This document shows, in pieces, positions 1-8,023 of a stretch of 64,000 nucleotides of DNA. A model generated the notes under the pieces. The model did not search any database. It was not told where the DNA came from and was given only the letters and a program-made list of their open reading frames with translations. Each line of letters begins with the position of its first letter. The first letter of the stretch is position 1. The position numbers and the translations under genes were made by a program. Source of the DNA: Gellertiella hungarica (GTDB taxonomy: Bacteria; Pseudomonadota; Alphaproteobacteria; Rhizobiales; Rhizobiaceae); the NCBI RefSeq assembly GCF_014197145.1, contig NZ_JACIEZ010000007.1, forward strand, positions 124,001 to 188,000, written 5' to 3'.

Positions 1-959
1 AGACCCTTGCGGAAGGGCTCGGGCGGCTTGCCGACTGCAATATCCGCATGACCATCGACGAGCCCTTCGTCTCCGACTTCGAGCCCCTGCGGCAGGATTT
101 CAACCGCTCCATCGGCCGCTTCCAGGAAACGCTGGAGCTGGTGCTGGCGGAAACGGCGGGCCTGAACGAGCGCAGCAACGACATGCGGCGCAGCTCCGAC
201 AGTCTCGAGGACCGCAGCCACCAGCAGGTCGCGGCTCTGCGCCAGACGACGGCGGCGCTCGGCACCATCACCGGCACCATCCGCGATGCCGGCACCCGCA
301 CGGTGGAAACCCGCGGCCTTGTCCGCGATGCCCGGCAGGCGGCGGCCGATTCGGTCAAGGTCCTGAACGCCACCGTGGAGGCCATGGGCCGGATCGAGGG
401 CGCCTCGCGCGAGATTGCCAGCATCATCGGGGTGATCGACGAGATCGCCTTCCAGACCAACCTTCTGGCGCTGAATGCCGGGGTGGAAGCGGCCCGCGCG
501 GGCGAGAGCGGCAAGGGCTTTGCCGTCGTCGCCCAGGAGGTGCGGGCGCTGGCCCAGCGCTCCGCCGATGCCGCCCGGGAAATCGGCCGGCTGATTGCGC
601 GGTCGTCGGAGGAAGTCACCGGCGGCGTCCGCCTCGTGGGCGACACGGGCGACGCGCTTCGCCGCATCGAGGATTTCGTCCGCACCATCGACGGCAATGT
701 CGAGGCCATGGCGGCCGCGGCCGCGGAGCAGACCCAGCAGCTGTCCGAGATCAGCCTGGCGGTGGAGACGCTCGACCGCAATTCGCAGGAAAACATTGCG
801 CTGGTCGACGGCATGAACGCGGTCAGCCGCGCGCTCGCCCAAGGGGCGGAATCCCTCTCGGCCCTCGTCGGGCGCTTCAAGCTCAACCGGCGCAAGGCCA
901 TCCGCGAGCCGGGCTCCGCCGCGGCGGCGGCCTCGCCCGCCCAGCGCCGCGTCGCCTGA
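1..959 (+). CDS. Methyl-accepting chemotaxis protein, C-terminal part (5' end outside window)
   Basis: The frame is open from base 3 and reads through a HAMP-like linker ending NIRMTIDEPF, so the gene starts upstream of the window; the ATG at 48 is internal. What remains is the cytoplasmic signalling domain, a long helical hairpin whose tip contains the highly conserved IDEIAFQTNLLALNAGVEAARAG motif region (about bases 438-510) that binds CheW and CheA. The protein ends in FKLNRRKAIREPG plus a short Ala-rich tail. The receptor gene at 52893-54737 has the same linker and almost the same tail, so the two are close paralogues. The sensed ligand cannot be told because the periplasmic part is missing. 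Confidence 0.95.
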   Translation, partial: TLAEGLGRLADCNIRMTIDEPFVSDFEPLRQDFNRSIGRFQETLELVLAETAGLNERSNDMRRSSDSLEDRSHQQVAALRQTTAALGTITGTIRDAGTRTVETRGLVRDARQAAADSVKVLNATVEAMGRIEGASREIASIIGVIDEIAFQTNLLALNAGVEAARAGESGKGFAVVAQEVRALAQRSADAAREIGRLIARSSEEVTGGVRLVGDTGDALRRIEDFVRTIDGNVEAMAAAAAEQTQQLSEISLAVETLDRNSQENIALVDGMNAVSRALAQGAESLSALVGRFKLNRRKAIREPGSAAAAASPAQRRVA

Positions 960-962
960 GGA

Positions 963-2075
963 TCAGCCGACCGGGACCCATTCCCTGGCGAGCGCCGAAG
1001 CCGCCATGGCATGCACCGTGCGCTCGATCCGCAGCCCTTCCTCGAAGGTGATCACATGGGCCGGCGCACCTTCGATGGCCGCCAGCAGTTCCCGGCATTC
1101 GATGGCCTTCAGCTCGTTGAAGCCGAGCCCGTGGCCGGGTGCGGGAATGAAGCGGTCATAGGGCCGGTGGACCGGTGCCGCAAGAACGGTGCGGAACCCC
1201 TGCAGGCCTCCGGGATCGGCGGTCGTGTAGAGTTGCAGCTCGTTCATCCGCTCCTGGTCGAAGAGGATGGAACCTTCCGAACCGTAGATCTGCAGCGCGA
1301 TGCGGCCCTTGCGCCCCCATGCCGACCGGTTGACCATCAGCACGCCGGAGGCCCCCTCCTCCGTTCTGAAAAGTGCGGAGGAGATGTCGTGGTTTTCCAC
1401 CGTGCGCGTGCCGCCTTCGCGGGTCGGACGGGTCTGGTAGGGCTTGGCCATGTCGGCGGCCACCTCCGCGATCCGCCCGTGCAGCACGCTCAGCAGCGAG
1501 AGCGGGTGGACGGCAAAATCGTCGAGCGCCCCGTAGCCGGAGGTCTTCTCGCTCTTCCAGTAGAAGGGCTCGGCCGCATCGGCCATGTAGTCCTCGTCCA
1601 TCTCGAGGCGGATGTGGTTGACCGTGCCGATCCGCCCCTCGGCGATGATGGCGCGCGCCAGCCGGATCATCGGGTTCTGGATGTAGTTGTAGCCGAGGAT
1701 CGCGATGCGCCCCGAACGCCGCGCCGCCTGCGTCATGCGCTCCGCATCGGCCAGCGACGTCGCCATCGGCTTCTCGCACCACACGTGCTTGCCCGCCTCC
1801 AGCGCCGCCACCGCCATTTCGGCATGGAACTGGTTCGGCGCGGCAATGGAGATGACGTCGATCGCGGGATCGGAGAGGAGGTCGCGCCAGTCGCCCGTCG
1901 CGCGCGCGAAGCCGAAGGCGCGGCCCTGGCGCTGCGCAAGCTCCTCGGTCGCATCCGCCAGCGCCAAGAGCCGCGGCCGCTCCACGTCGCCGAAGACGGT
2001 TGCAACGCTGGTCCAGGCCAGCGCGTGGCACTTGCCCATGTAACCCGAACCGATCAACCCGACGCCGAGACCCAT
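963..2075 (-). CDS. Gfo/Idh/MocA family NAD(P)-dependent oxidoreductase
   Basis: A cytoplasmic dehydrogenase of 370 residues that probably oxidises or reduces a sugar or cyclitol. The N-terminal Rossmann fold shows GLIGSGYMG (residues 6-14), and the family EKP motif, whose Lys lies at the active site, is at residues 101-103. The start at 2075 follows a GGAGGAAA ribosome site; the frame is open further upstream, but those residues (Arg/Pro/Gly-rich) do not look like protein. Its stop lies 3 bases from the end of the convergent chemotaxis gene. Substrate unknown; such genes are often next to sugar transporters, but none is adjacent here. Confidence 0.9.
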   Translation of the reverse strand: MGLGVGLIGSGYMGKCHALAWTSVATVFGDVERPRLLALADATEELAQRQGRAFGFARATGDWRDLLSDPAIDVISIAAPNQFHAEMAVAALEAGKHVWCEKPMATSLADAERMTQAARRSGRIAILGYNYIQNPMIRLARAIIAEGRIGTVNHIRLEMDEDYMADAAEPFYWKSEKTSGYGALDDFAVHPLSLLSVLHGRIAEVAADMAKPYQTRPTREGGTRTVENHDISSALFRTEEGASGVLMVNRSAWGRKGRIALQIYGSEGSILFDQERMNELQLYTTADPGGLQGFRTVLAAPVHRPYDRFIPAPGHGLGFNELKAIECRELLAAIEGAPAHVITFEEGLRIERTVHAMAASALAREWVPVG

Positions 2076-2241
2076 CCGCTTTCCTCCCTCGCATGCGAAT
2101 CGTTTTAAAGGCCAGCCTAATCGAGGCCGGGCGGGGATGCGAGGCGGCATGTCGGCGGCGGGGCCGGGGCGAAGGACCATGCGCGCACGGCCGCCGGATG
2201 CCCCTCCCCTCATTTTTTCTCATCATGCGAGGCGGGCCACT

Positions 2242-2267
2242 GGAATAAATCCGCGGGTTGATCCGTA
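2242..2267 (+). promoter_or_regulatory. Possible ECF-type promoter of the sigma-factor operon
   Basis: GGAAT at 2242-2246 and CGTA at 2264-2267 are 17 bases apart. This is one to two changes from the GGAAC-N16/17-CGTT class recognised by many alphaproteobacterial ECF sigma factors and fits autoregulation. Against it, the -10 element lies only 9 bases before the ATG at 2277, which would give a nearly leaderless message. Confidence 0.35.
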
Positions 2268-2276
2268 TATGAGGGC

Positions 2277-2807
2277 ATGGACCGCGACAAACGACCCTTC
2301 GACATCATCGGACAGCTGGCGAGCCTTCGCCGCTATGCCCGCGCGCTCGTGCGCAACGGACAGGATGCCGAGGACCTGGTGCAGGACGCGCTGCTGCGGG
2401 CCTACGAGAAGCGCTCGACCTTCCGGAAGGGCGCCAATCTCAGGAACTGGCTCATCTCGATCCTGCACAACACCCATGTGGACCGCCTGCGCGCCGCCCG
2501 TGCGCGCCGGCAGGCGGACATGGAGGAGCTGGACGAGATGTCGGCGGTCCTGCCGGCCGGGCAGGAAGAGGCGATGCGGCTTGCGGATGTGCGCCGCGCC
2601 TTTCTCGACCTGCCGGAAGAGCAGCGCGCCGCGCTCCACCTCGTTGCGGTGGAGGAGCTCTCCTACCAGCAGGCCGCGGACGCGCTGAACATCCCGCTCG
2701 GCACGCTGATGTCGAGGATCTCGAGGGCGCGGGCGCGTCTGCGCGCGCTCGACGAACCCGGACGCGAAGCGCCGACGCTCAGACTTGTGAGGAATGCCGA
2801 TGACTGA
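2277..2807 (+). CDS. ECF-family RNA polymerase sigma factor
   Basis: A 176-residue sigma-70 factor with only regions 2 and 4. Region 2 (about residues 8-48) carries the core-binding and -10 recognition helices, with NGQDAEDLVQDALLRAYEK at its heart. Region 4 (about 108-155) holds the -35 helix-turn-helix with LSYQQAADALNIPLGTLMSR. The gene overlaps the following anti-sigma gene by 8 bases, the usual arrangement for an ECF factor held at the membrane until a signal arrives. It is not the PhyR/NepR-controlled EcfG itself, because its partner is a membrane anti-sigma factor. The signal and regulon are unknown. Confidence 0.93.
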   Translation: MDRDKRPFDIIGQLASLRRYARALVRNGQDAEDLVQDALLRAYEKRSTFRKGANLRNWLISILHNTHVDRLRAARARRQADMEELDEMSAVLPAGQEEAMRLADVRRAFLDLPEEQRAALHLVAVEELSYQQAADALNIPLGTLMSRISRARARLRALDEPGREAPTLRLVRNADD

Positions 2808-3570
2808 ACCCGAACCCGTCGCAGAGACCGATTTCGACGCCTATGTCGACAATCAGCTGGACCTGGCCGGCCGGGCGCGGGTGGAAAATCATCTGGCCCA
2901 CAATCCCGCGGCCGCCGCAAGGGTGATGGCCGACCTGCACATGCGCTCGGCGCTGAAGCTGGCCTTTGCCGATCCGCCGGCCACCGATCGCGCCGAAACG
3001 CGTGAGGCTGCGCGCCGGCTCGGCTCGGCCCTCAACGGGCAGCAGATGTGGTCGGGCCTGCGCCGTGCGGCGGCGATCCTGCTCTTCGTGTCGGCGGGCT
3101 GGCTTGCCAACAATGCCTTCAACCCGTTCGGCCCGCGCGAGGTGAATGCCTCGACCCACCCGCCGGATTTCGTGTCCCAGGCGGTCGATGCGCACCGCAC
3201 CCAGGAGATCCGCCAGGGCATGGCTTCGCAGAAGCTTGCGGGCACCTTCGATCCCGAGGAGATCCGCTCGGCCACGGGCATCGTGCTGCCCGAGCTGCCG
3301 AAGGGCTGGCGGGTTGCGGAGGCGGAAGTCTTCCCCTCCAGCTTCGGCCCCAGCGTCGAGGCCGTGCTGGTCGGCGAGGATAGCCGCCGGCTTTCCCTCT
3401 TCGCCGTCCGCCCCGGGCACTTTGCCGTCGAACCGGTCAGCGCGACCGCGCTCGGCGAGGCTCAGGCCGCCTGGTGGCAGATCGGCGATGTCGCCTATGC
3501 GGTCGTTTCCAGCGACCGCGATCCCGGCCTGCGCGAGAAGGCCGAGACCCTGAAATCCACGCTCTACTGA
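2800..3570 (+). CDS. Transmembrane anti-sigma factor
   Basis: A 256-residue protein with a cytoplasmic N-terminal domain (DFDAYVDNQLDLAGRARVENHL, residues 11-32) typical of anti-sigma factors, one membrane helix at about residues 89-106, and a periplasmic C-terminal domain of about 150 residues. It lacks the HxxxCxxC zinc motif, so redox sensing through zinc is unlikely. Two ATGs lie 6 bases apart (2794 and 2800); GAGGA sits 6 bases before the second but abuts the first, so 2800 is preferred. It presumably sequesters the sigma factor encoded just upstream. Confidence 0.88.
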   Translation: MTEPEPVAETDFDAYVDNQLDLAGRARVENHLAHNPAAAARVMADLHMRSALKLAFADPPATDRAETREAARRLGSALNGQQMWSGLRRAAAILLFVSAGWLANNAFNPFGPREVNASTHPPDFVSQAVDAHRTQEIRQGMASQKLAGTFDPEEIRSATGIVLPELPKGWRVAEAEVFPSSFGPSVEAVLVGEDSRRLSLFAVRPGHFAVEPVSATALGEAQAAWWQIGDVAYAVVSSDRDPGLREKAETLKSTLY

Positions 3571-3590
3571 TTGTCAAGGAGTTGCGTTTT

Positions 3591-4304
3591 ATGTACCCCG
3601 AACAGAACAGAACCGCCTATGGCACGATGAATGCCGCCCTCTATGACGAGGGCCTGCGCCAGCACATGCTGCGCGTCTACAACTACATGGGCCTCGGGCT
3701 CGTGATCACGGGCATCGTCGCCTTCGTCGTCGGCACCACGCCGGCGCTTTACGTGCCGATCTTCTCCAGCCCGCTGAAGTGGGTGGTGATGCTCGCCCCG
3801 CTCGCCTTCGTGTTCTTCTTCTCCTTCAAGATGCAGACCATGTCGGCAGCCTCGGCGCAGATGACCTTCTACGCCTTCTCGGCGGTGATGGGCCTGTCGC
3901 TCGCCTCCATCTTCCTGGTCTTCACCGGCGCCAGCATCGCGCGCACCTTCTTCATCGCCGCCACCATGTTCGGCGCGACCAGCCTCTATGGCTATGTCAC
4001 GAAGAAGGACCTGTCGAAGTTCGGCTCCTTCCTGATGATGGGCCTGATCGGCGTGGTCATCGCCTCCATCGTCAACATCTTCCTGGGGTCGAGCGCGCTG
4101 CAGTTCGCCGTCTCGGTGATCGGCGTCATCGTCTTCACCGGCCTCACCGCCTGGGATACCCAGAACATCAAGGAACAGTATGCCGAAAATGCCGGCCTCG
4201 AGGCCAACCAGAAGCTCGCGGTCTTCGGCGCGCTGTCGCTCTACCTGAACTTCGTCAACATCTTCCAGCTGCTGCTCAGCCTTACCGGCCAGCAGGAAGA
4301 CTGA
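3591..4304 (+). CDS. Bax inhibitor-1/YccA family membrane protein
   Basis: A 237-residue integral membrane protein with about seven hydrophobic helices and a short cytoplasmic N-terminus. The conserved C-terminal stretch TGLTAWDTQNIKEQY (about residues 182-196), followed by a last helix containing LYLNFVNIFQLLL, identifies the BI-1/TMBIM family, whose members are pH-sensitive ion leak channels or modulators of membrane proteases. AAGGAG lies 10 bases before the ATG at 3591, so the open frame upstream of that point is not used. It follows the anti-sigma gene by 20 bases and may share its transcript. A strong terminator follows. Confidence 0.92.
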   Translation: MYPEQNRTAYGTMNAALYDEGLRQHMLRVYNYMGLGLVITGIVAFVVGTTPALYVPIFSSPLKWVVMLAPLAFVFFFSFKMQTMSAASAQMTFYAFSAVMGLSLASIFLVFTGASIARTFFIAATMFGATSLYGYVTKKDLSKFGSFLMMGLIGVVIASIVNIFLGSSALQFAVSVIGVIVFTGLTAWDTQNIKEQYAENAGLEANQKLAVFGALSLYLNFVNIFQLLLSLTGQQED

Positions 4305-4363
4305 CGCGCACGAGAAACGGCTGGGGCGGCTCAATGTCCGCTCAGATCCGTCCCGCCGCTTCC

Positions 4364-4402
4364 AGCCTCCGCATCCAGTGCCCCCGGATGCGGAGGCTTT
4401 TT
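4364..4402 (+). terminator. Rho-independent terminator after the BI-1 gene
   Basis: A perfect 13-bp stem (AGCCTCCGCATCC at 4364-4376 against 4386-4398) with a 9-base loop is followed by a run of T. It ends the sigma/anti-sigma/BI-1 transcript and lies 10 bases from the stop of the convergent cfa-like gene. Confidence 0.9.
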
Positions 4403-4411
4403 GCTTTCGCC

Positions 4412-5563
4412 TCAGGCGGGGCGGCGGTAGCCGCCGGCAACGCCTTCCGGGCTCAGCACCACCTGCCACAGCTGCACGCTGCGCGCCCTGAAGGCGCCGG
4501 CGCAGGACAGCAGATAATAGCGCCACATGCGATGGAAGCGCTCGCCGAGCCGGTCTGCGAAGCGCGGCCACGCCGCCTCGAAGTTCTCGTGCCAGGCCAT
4601 CAGCGTGCGGTCGTAGTCCGCGCCGAAATTGTGCAGGTCCTCGACGACGAAATGGGGTGCTGCGGCGTCCGCGATCTGCGCGATCGAGGGCAGGTCCCCG
4701 TTCGGGAAGATGTAGCGGTCGATCCAGGGGTCGGGCGCCGTCTCGGTGCGGTTCTTGCCGATGGTGTGCAGCAGGAAGAGCCCGTCGTCGCGCAGGCAGC
4801 GGCGGGCAACCTGCATGTAGTCCCGGTGGTTCTTGTGGCCCACATGCTCGAACATGCCGACGCTCGCGATGCGGTCGAAGCGCTCGTTCAGGTCGCGGTA
4901 GTCCTGCAGCCGGAACTCGAGCGGCAGATGGCGGTAGCGCTTCCGGCACCAGGCGGCCTGCTCGCCGGAAATGGTCACGCCCACGCCCGTCACGCCATAG
5001 CGCTCGCTGGCATAGGACAGAAGGCTTCCCCAGCCGCTGCCGATGTCGAGAAGCCGCATGCCGGGCCGGAGGTCGAGCTTGCGGCAGATGAGCTCGAGCT
5101 TGGCCTCCTGCGCCGCGTCGAGGCTGGCCGCATCCGCCCAGTATCCGCAGGTATAGGTCATGCGGCGATCGAGCATGGCCTCGTAGAAGTCGTTGCCGAG
5201 GTCGTAATGCACCCGCCCCACCTCGAAGGCGCGGGCAATGGTCTGCAGATTGAAGAACCGCGCCTTCAGCGCCGGCAGCAGCAGCGCCAGGGGCTTCACC
5301 TTCTCGTCGATCCGCGCCCGGATGAGGCGGTGGAAGAATTCGTCCAGCCGCTCCGCATCCCAGAGCCCGTCCATATAGGCCTCGCCCAGCCCGAGGCTGC
5401 CGCGGGCAAGCGCCTGTTTCAGGGCGCCCGAACCGTGGAGGCGCATGTCCCACGGTCGGGTGCCGTTGAGGCGGATGTCGGCGCTTTCGAGCCATTCGGA
5501 TACGGTGGAGACGAGCGAGGGGGAGTCGGCGTGGCCGTTATAGGCAAGCGATATGCCGTGCAT
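4412..5563 (-). CDS. cfa: Cyclopropane-fatty-acyl-phospholipid synthase
   Basis: Transfers a methylene group from S-adenosylmethionine to the double bond of membrane phospholipid acyl chains, a stationary-phase and acid-stress modification. The N-terminal lipid-binding part contains GSLGLGEAYMDGLWD (residues 55-69), and the methyltransferase core has LLDIGSGWGSLL (171-182) as the AdoMet-binding loop. The length of 383 residues fits the family. GGAAGG lies upstream of the ATG at 5563; an alternative ATG at 5605 would add 14 residues but has no ribosome site. It is transcribed alone, between a convergent terminator and a divergent secreted-protein gene. Confidence 0.92.
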   Translation of the reverse strand: MHGISLAYNGHADSPSLVSTVSEWLESADIRLNGTRPWDMRLHGSGALKQALARGSLGLGEAYMDGLWDAERLDEFFHRLIRARIDEKVKPLALLLPALKARFFNLQTIARAFEVGRVHYDLGNDFYEAMLDRRMTYTCGYWADAASLDAAQEAKLELICRKLDLRPGMRLLDIGSGWGSLLSYASERYGVTGVGVTISGEQAAWCRKRYRHLPLEFRLQDYRDLNERFDRIASVGMFEHVGHKNHRDYMQVARRCLRDDGLFLLHTIGKNRTETAPDPWIDRYIFPNGDLPSIAQIADAAAPHFVVEDLHNFGADYDRTLMAWHENFEAAWPRFADRLGERFHRMWRYYLLSCAGAFRARSVQLWQVVLSPEGVAGGYRRPA

Positions 5564-5788
5564 TTCCAGAACCTTCCCGAGAGCGATTGTGATCGATGTG
5601 GGCATGAAGGCGGAATAACGCGGGTCAGAACGCCGAGGCGGGCGAAAGGTTCCGGGCCGGCGCGAAAATTTTTTCATGGCGCGATGGCGTGCCCGCCGCG
5701 GGAGGGTTCTGGAAAAGGCACGTCCGGCGTGCAAAACTCCAGCGAGGCGGACGGCACGAACGGCCTCCGGAAGACGAAAGGAAGACAG

Positions 5789-6514
5789 ATGTCGAGACAA
5801 ACCCGTGCAGCCCGGATCGCCCGCGCCGCCCTTGCCAGCCTTCTCATCCTCGGCAGCGCTCCCCTCCTGCCGCCGCTGTCGTCGCCCGCTGCCGCGCAGG
5901 AGCAGCGCATGGAGAACCTTGCCTTTGCCCGCGGTGCATCCAGCCGCACCATTCGCGATTCCATTCGCGGGCGGGAAAGCGTCATCTACCGCTTCGCGGC
6001 CTCGGCCGGCCAGCGCCTCTCGATCACGATGCGCACCAACAATCCCTCCGCCACCTTCAGTCTCGGCACCCGGCCCGGCGGCGAGCCGCTGCACATGGGC
6101 GCCATCGACGGCAATCGCGTGCAGCTGCTGATCCCGCGCAGCGGCAATTTCTTCGTCGAGGTCTATCTGATCCGCAACGCCGCGCGGCGCGGCGAGATTG
6201 CCGATTACGCCCTGACGGTCGGCATCACCGGCGCGCCCGATGTGGATGTGGTCGATCCGGGTCTCGGCGATCCGGACTATGCCGACGGGCTTGCCGGCGG
6301 CCCCGATTACTGGCGGGTGTCCAATGTCGCGCCGGGCGATCTCCTGAACATCCGCGCCCGCCCCAGCGCCAGCGCCCCGATCGTTGCCCGGGCCGCCAAC
6401 GGCATGCGGCTTCGCAATCTCGGCTGCCGCATGACCGGCCCGACGCGCTGGTGCCGGGTGGAACTGCGCGACGGCTCGATCGGCTGGGCCGCAGGCCGCT
6501 TCCTGCGGGAATAG
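5789..6514 (+). CDS. Secreted protein with C-terminal bacterial SH3 domain
   Basis: A 241-residue exported protein. The signal peptide has a basic start and a hydrophobic core ending PAAAQ (about residue 38). A beta-rich middle part (about 45-150) has motifs such as SVIYRFAASAGQRLSITM and SGNFFVEVYL and resembles pre-peptidase C-terminal-like beta-sandwiches. The C-terminal SH3b domain (about 175-241) contains LNIRARPSASAPIVA and ends WAAGRFLRE. SH3b domains usually bind peptidoglycan or envelope partners. GAAAGGAAG precedes the ATG at 5789. No enzymatic residues are seen and the role is unknown. Confidence 0.85.
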   Translation: MSRQTRAARIARAALASLLILGSAPLLPPLSSPAAAQEQRMENLAFARGASSRTIRDSIRGRESVIYRFAASAGQRLSITMRTNNPSATFSLGTRPGGEPLHMGAIDGNRVQLLIPRSGNFFVEVYLIRNAARRGEIADYALTVGITGAPDVDVVDPGLGDPDYADGLAGGPDYWRVSNVAPGDLLNIRARPSASAPIVARAANGMRLRNLGCRMTGPTRWCRVELRDGSIGWAAGRFLRE

Positions 6515-6711
6515 GCCGGGACGGGCGTCGCCGATTCGGCCTCCCCTCCCCTCTTCGGGAGCGCGAGGCTGGTAGCTGAGAGGGGGCGCAGGCCCCCCTC
6601 CCCCTGCCCGCCACCCCGTGCGGTTGTGGCAAATGCGCCGGGAATCGCTGGAGTTAAGGTTCTGTTAACCCTAAATTCCTTGTCACGCCGGGAGAATCGG
6701 TTCTAAATGCG

Positions 6712-6738
6712 ATTTGAAGCGCGTTATCGCGTTGAAAA
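6712..6738 (+). promoter_or_regulatory. Palindromic region before repA (possible RepA operator/promoter)
   Basis: The 242-base gap before repA is A+T-rich in its last 100 bases. It holds the palindrome CGCG-TTAT-CGCG (6720-6731), flanked on both sides by TTGAA. In repABC systems RepA with RepB represses its own promoter through such a site just upstream of repA, so this is the best operator candidate. No exact promoter boxes can be assigned with confidence. The first half of the gap (6515-6650) holds only a G/C-rich tract that I cannot interpret. Confidence 0.4.
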
Positions 6739-6756
6739 CGCATCTTAGAGAAAAAC

Positions 6757-7968
6757 ATGAATATGTCGTCCCCGGTCACGTCAGCGGTTTCAGACGTCGA
6801 CCAGCTGATCATCGCGCAGGCCCGTGAACTCTCCGACAAGCTGAAGCAGCATCGTCTGGAGATGTTCCCCCCGCGCGCCCAGAAGGGCCTGCGTCCGTTC
6901 CAGCTTGCGGAAGCGGCCCGCTTCCTCGGCGTCACCAGCGGCTATCTGCGCAACCTGTCGCTGGAGGGCAAGGGCCCCCTGCCCCAGGTCACTCCCTCCG
7001 GGCGGCGTTCCTATACCGCCGAGCAGCTTCAGGAGATGCGGGCCTTCCTCGACGAGAATGGCCGTGGCAGCCGCTACGTGCCCCATCGCCGCGAAGGCGA
7101 GCATCTGCAGGTCATCGCGGTCGTCAATTTCAAGGGCGGTTCGGGCAAGACCACTTCGGCGGCCCATCTGGCCCAGTATCTCGCCCTCACCGGCCATCGG
7201 GTGCTGGCGGTCGATCTGGATCCGCAGGCCTCCCTCTCGGCCATCCACGGCCTGCAGCCCGAATTCGATCTCGGCGAGAACGAGACGCTCTATGCGGCGA
7301 TCCGCTACGACGAGGAGCGCCGGCCGCTGAAGGACGTCATCCGCAAGACCAATTTCCCCGGCCTCGACATCGTGCCCGGCAATCTCGAGCTGATGGAATT
7401 CGAGCACGATACGCCGCGCATTCTCGCCCAGGGCCATTCGGCCGATTATGGCCGGATCTTCTTCGCGCGTCTCGACGAGGCGCTGGCCTCCGTCTCCGAT
7501 GACTACGACGTGGTGGTGATCGACTGCCCGCCGCAGCTCGGCTTCCTGACCATGAGCGCCATCTGCGCGGCGACGGCGGTGCTGATCACCGTGCATCCGC
7601 AGATGCTCGACGTGATGTCCATGTGCCAGTTCCTGCAGATGCTGGGCGAGGTGCTCAACACGCTGAAGGGCGCCGGCGGCAACATGAAGCTCGACTGGCT
7701 GCGCTACCTGATCACCCGCTACGATCCGCAGGACGGACCGCAGACGCAGATGGTGGCCTTCATGCGGGCGATGTTCCGCCATCACGTGCTCACCAATCCG
7801 ATGCTTCGCAGCGTTGCCATCTCCGATGCCGCGCTGACGAACCAGACGCTTTACGAGATCGAGCGCCAGCAGTTTACCCGCGCGACCTATGACCGGGCGC
7901 TGGAATCCATGGACGCCGTCAACGGGGAAATCCTCGACCTTATCCACAAGGCATGGGGGCGCAAATGA
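6757..7968 (+). CDS. repA: RepA, ParA-type partitioning ATPase of a repABC replicon
   Basis: A 403-residue Walker-type ATPase that segregates the replicon and autorepresses the operon. Residues 47-100 form a MerR-like winged helix (LAEAARFLGVTSGYLRN) typical of RepA. The deviant Walker A motif FKGGSGKTTS is at 125-134, and Walker B VVVIDCPPQLG follows near 248-258. It is followed by a parS palindrome and repB, in the standard order. The length and domain order match the RepA family, not chromosomal ParA, which is shorter and lacks the N-terminal domain. Confidence 0.97.
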   Translation: MNMSSPVTSAVSDVDQLIIAQARELSDKLKQHRLEMFPPRAQKGLRPFQLAEAARFLGVTSGYLRNLSLEGKGPLPQVTPSGRRSYTAEQLQEMRAFLDENGRGSRYVPHRREGEHLQVIAVVNFKGGSGKTTSAAHLAQYLALTGHRVLAVDLDPQASLSAIHGLQPEFDLGENETLYAAIRYDEERRPLKDVIRKTNFPGLDIVPGNLELMEFEHDTPRILAQGHSADYGRIFFARLDEALASVSDDYDVVVIDCPPQLGFLTMSAICAATAVLITVHPQMLDVMSMCQFLQMLGEVLNTLKGAGGNMKLDWLRYLITRYDPQDGPQTQMVAFMRAMFRHHVLTNPMLRSVAISDAALTNQTLYEIERQQFTRATYDRALESMDAVNGEILDLIHKAWGRK

Positions 7969-7982
7969 AGAGGGGCGAGACA

Positions 7983-7998
7983 GTTTACTGCGGTAAAC
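7983..7998. promoter_or_regulatory. parS centromere site between repA and repB
   Basis: GTTTACTGCGGTAAAC fits the repABC centromere consensus GTTNNCNGCNGNNAAC at every fixed position. It lies in the 55-base repA-repB gap, one of the known positions for these RepB-binding sites. Confidence 0.92.
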
Positions 7999-8023
7999 TT
8001 GACCACCGGGAAGGGAGGGCAGC

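Noticed and set aside
3564-5495. Long minus-strand frame across the BI-1 gene and the cfa-like gene
   Set aside because: It runs through a strong terminator and two clearly coding frames; its composition is typical of an antisense shadow.
6515-6650. Inverted-repeat mobile element in the G/C-rich tract before repA
   Set aside because: Only short imperfect G/C matches; no second copy, target duplication or stable long stem seen.
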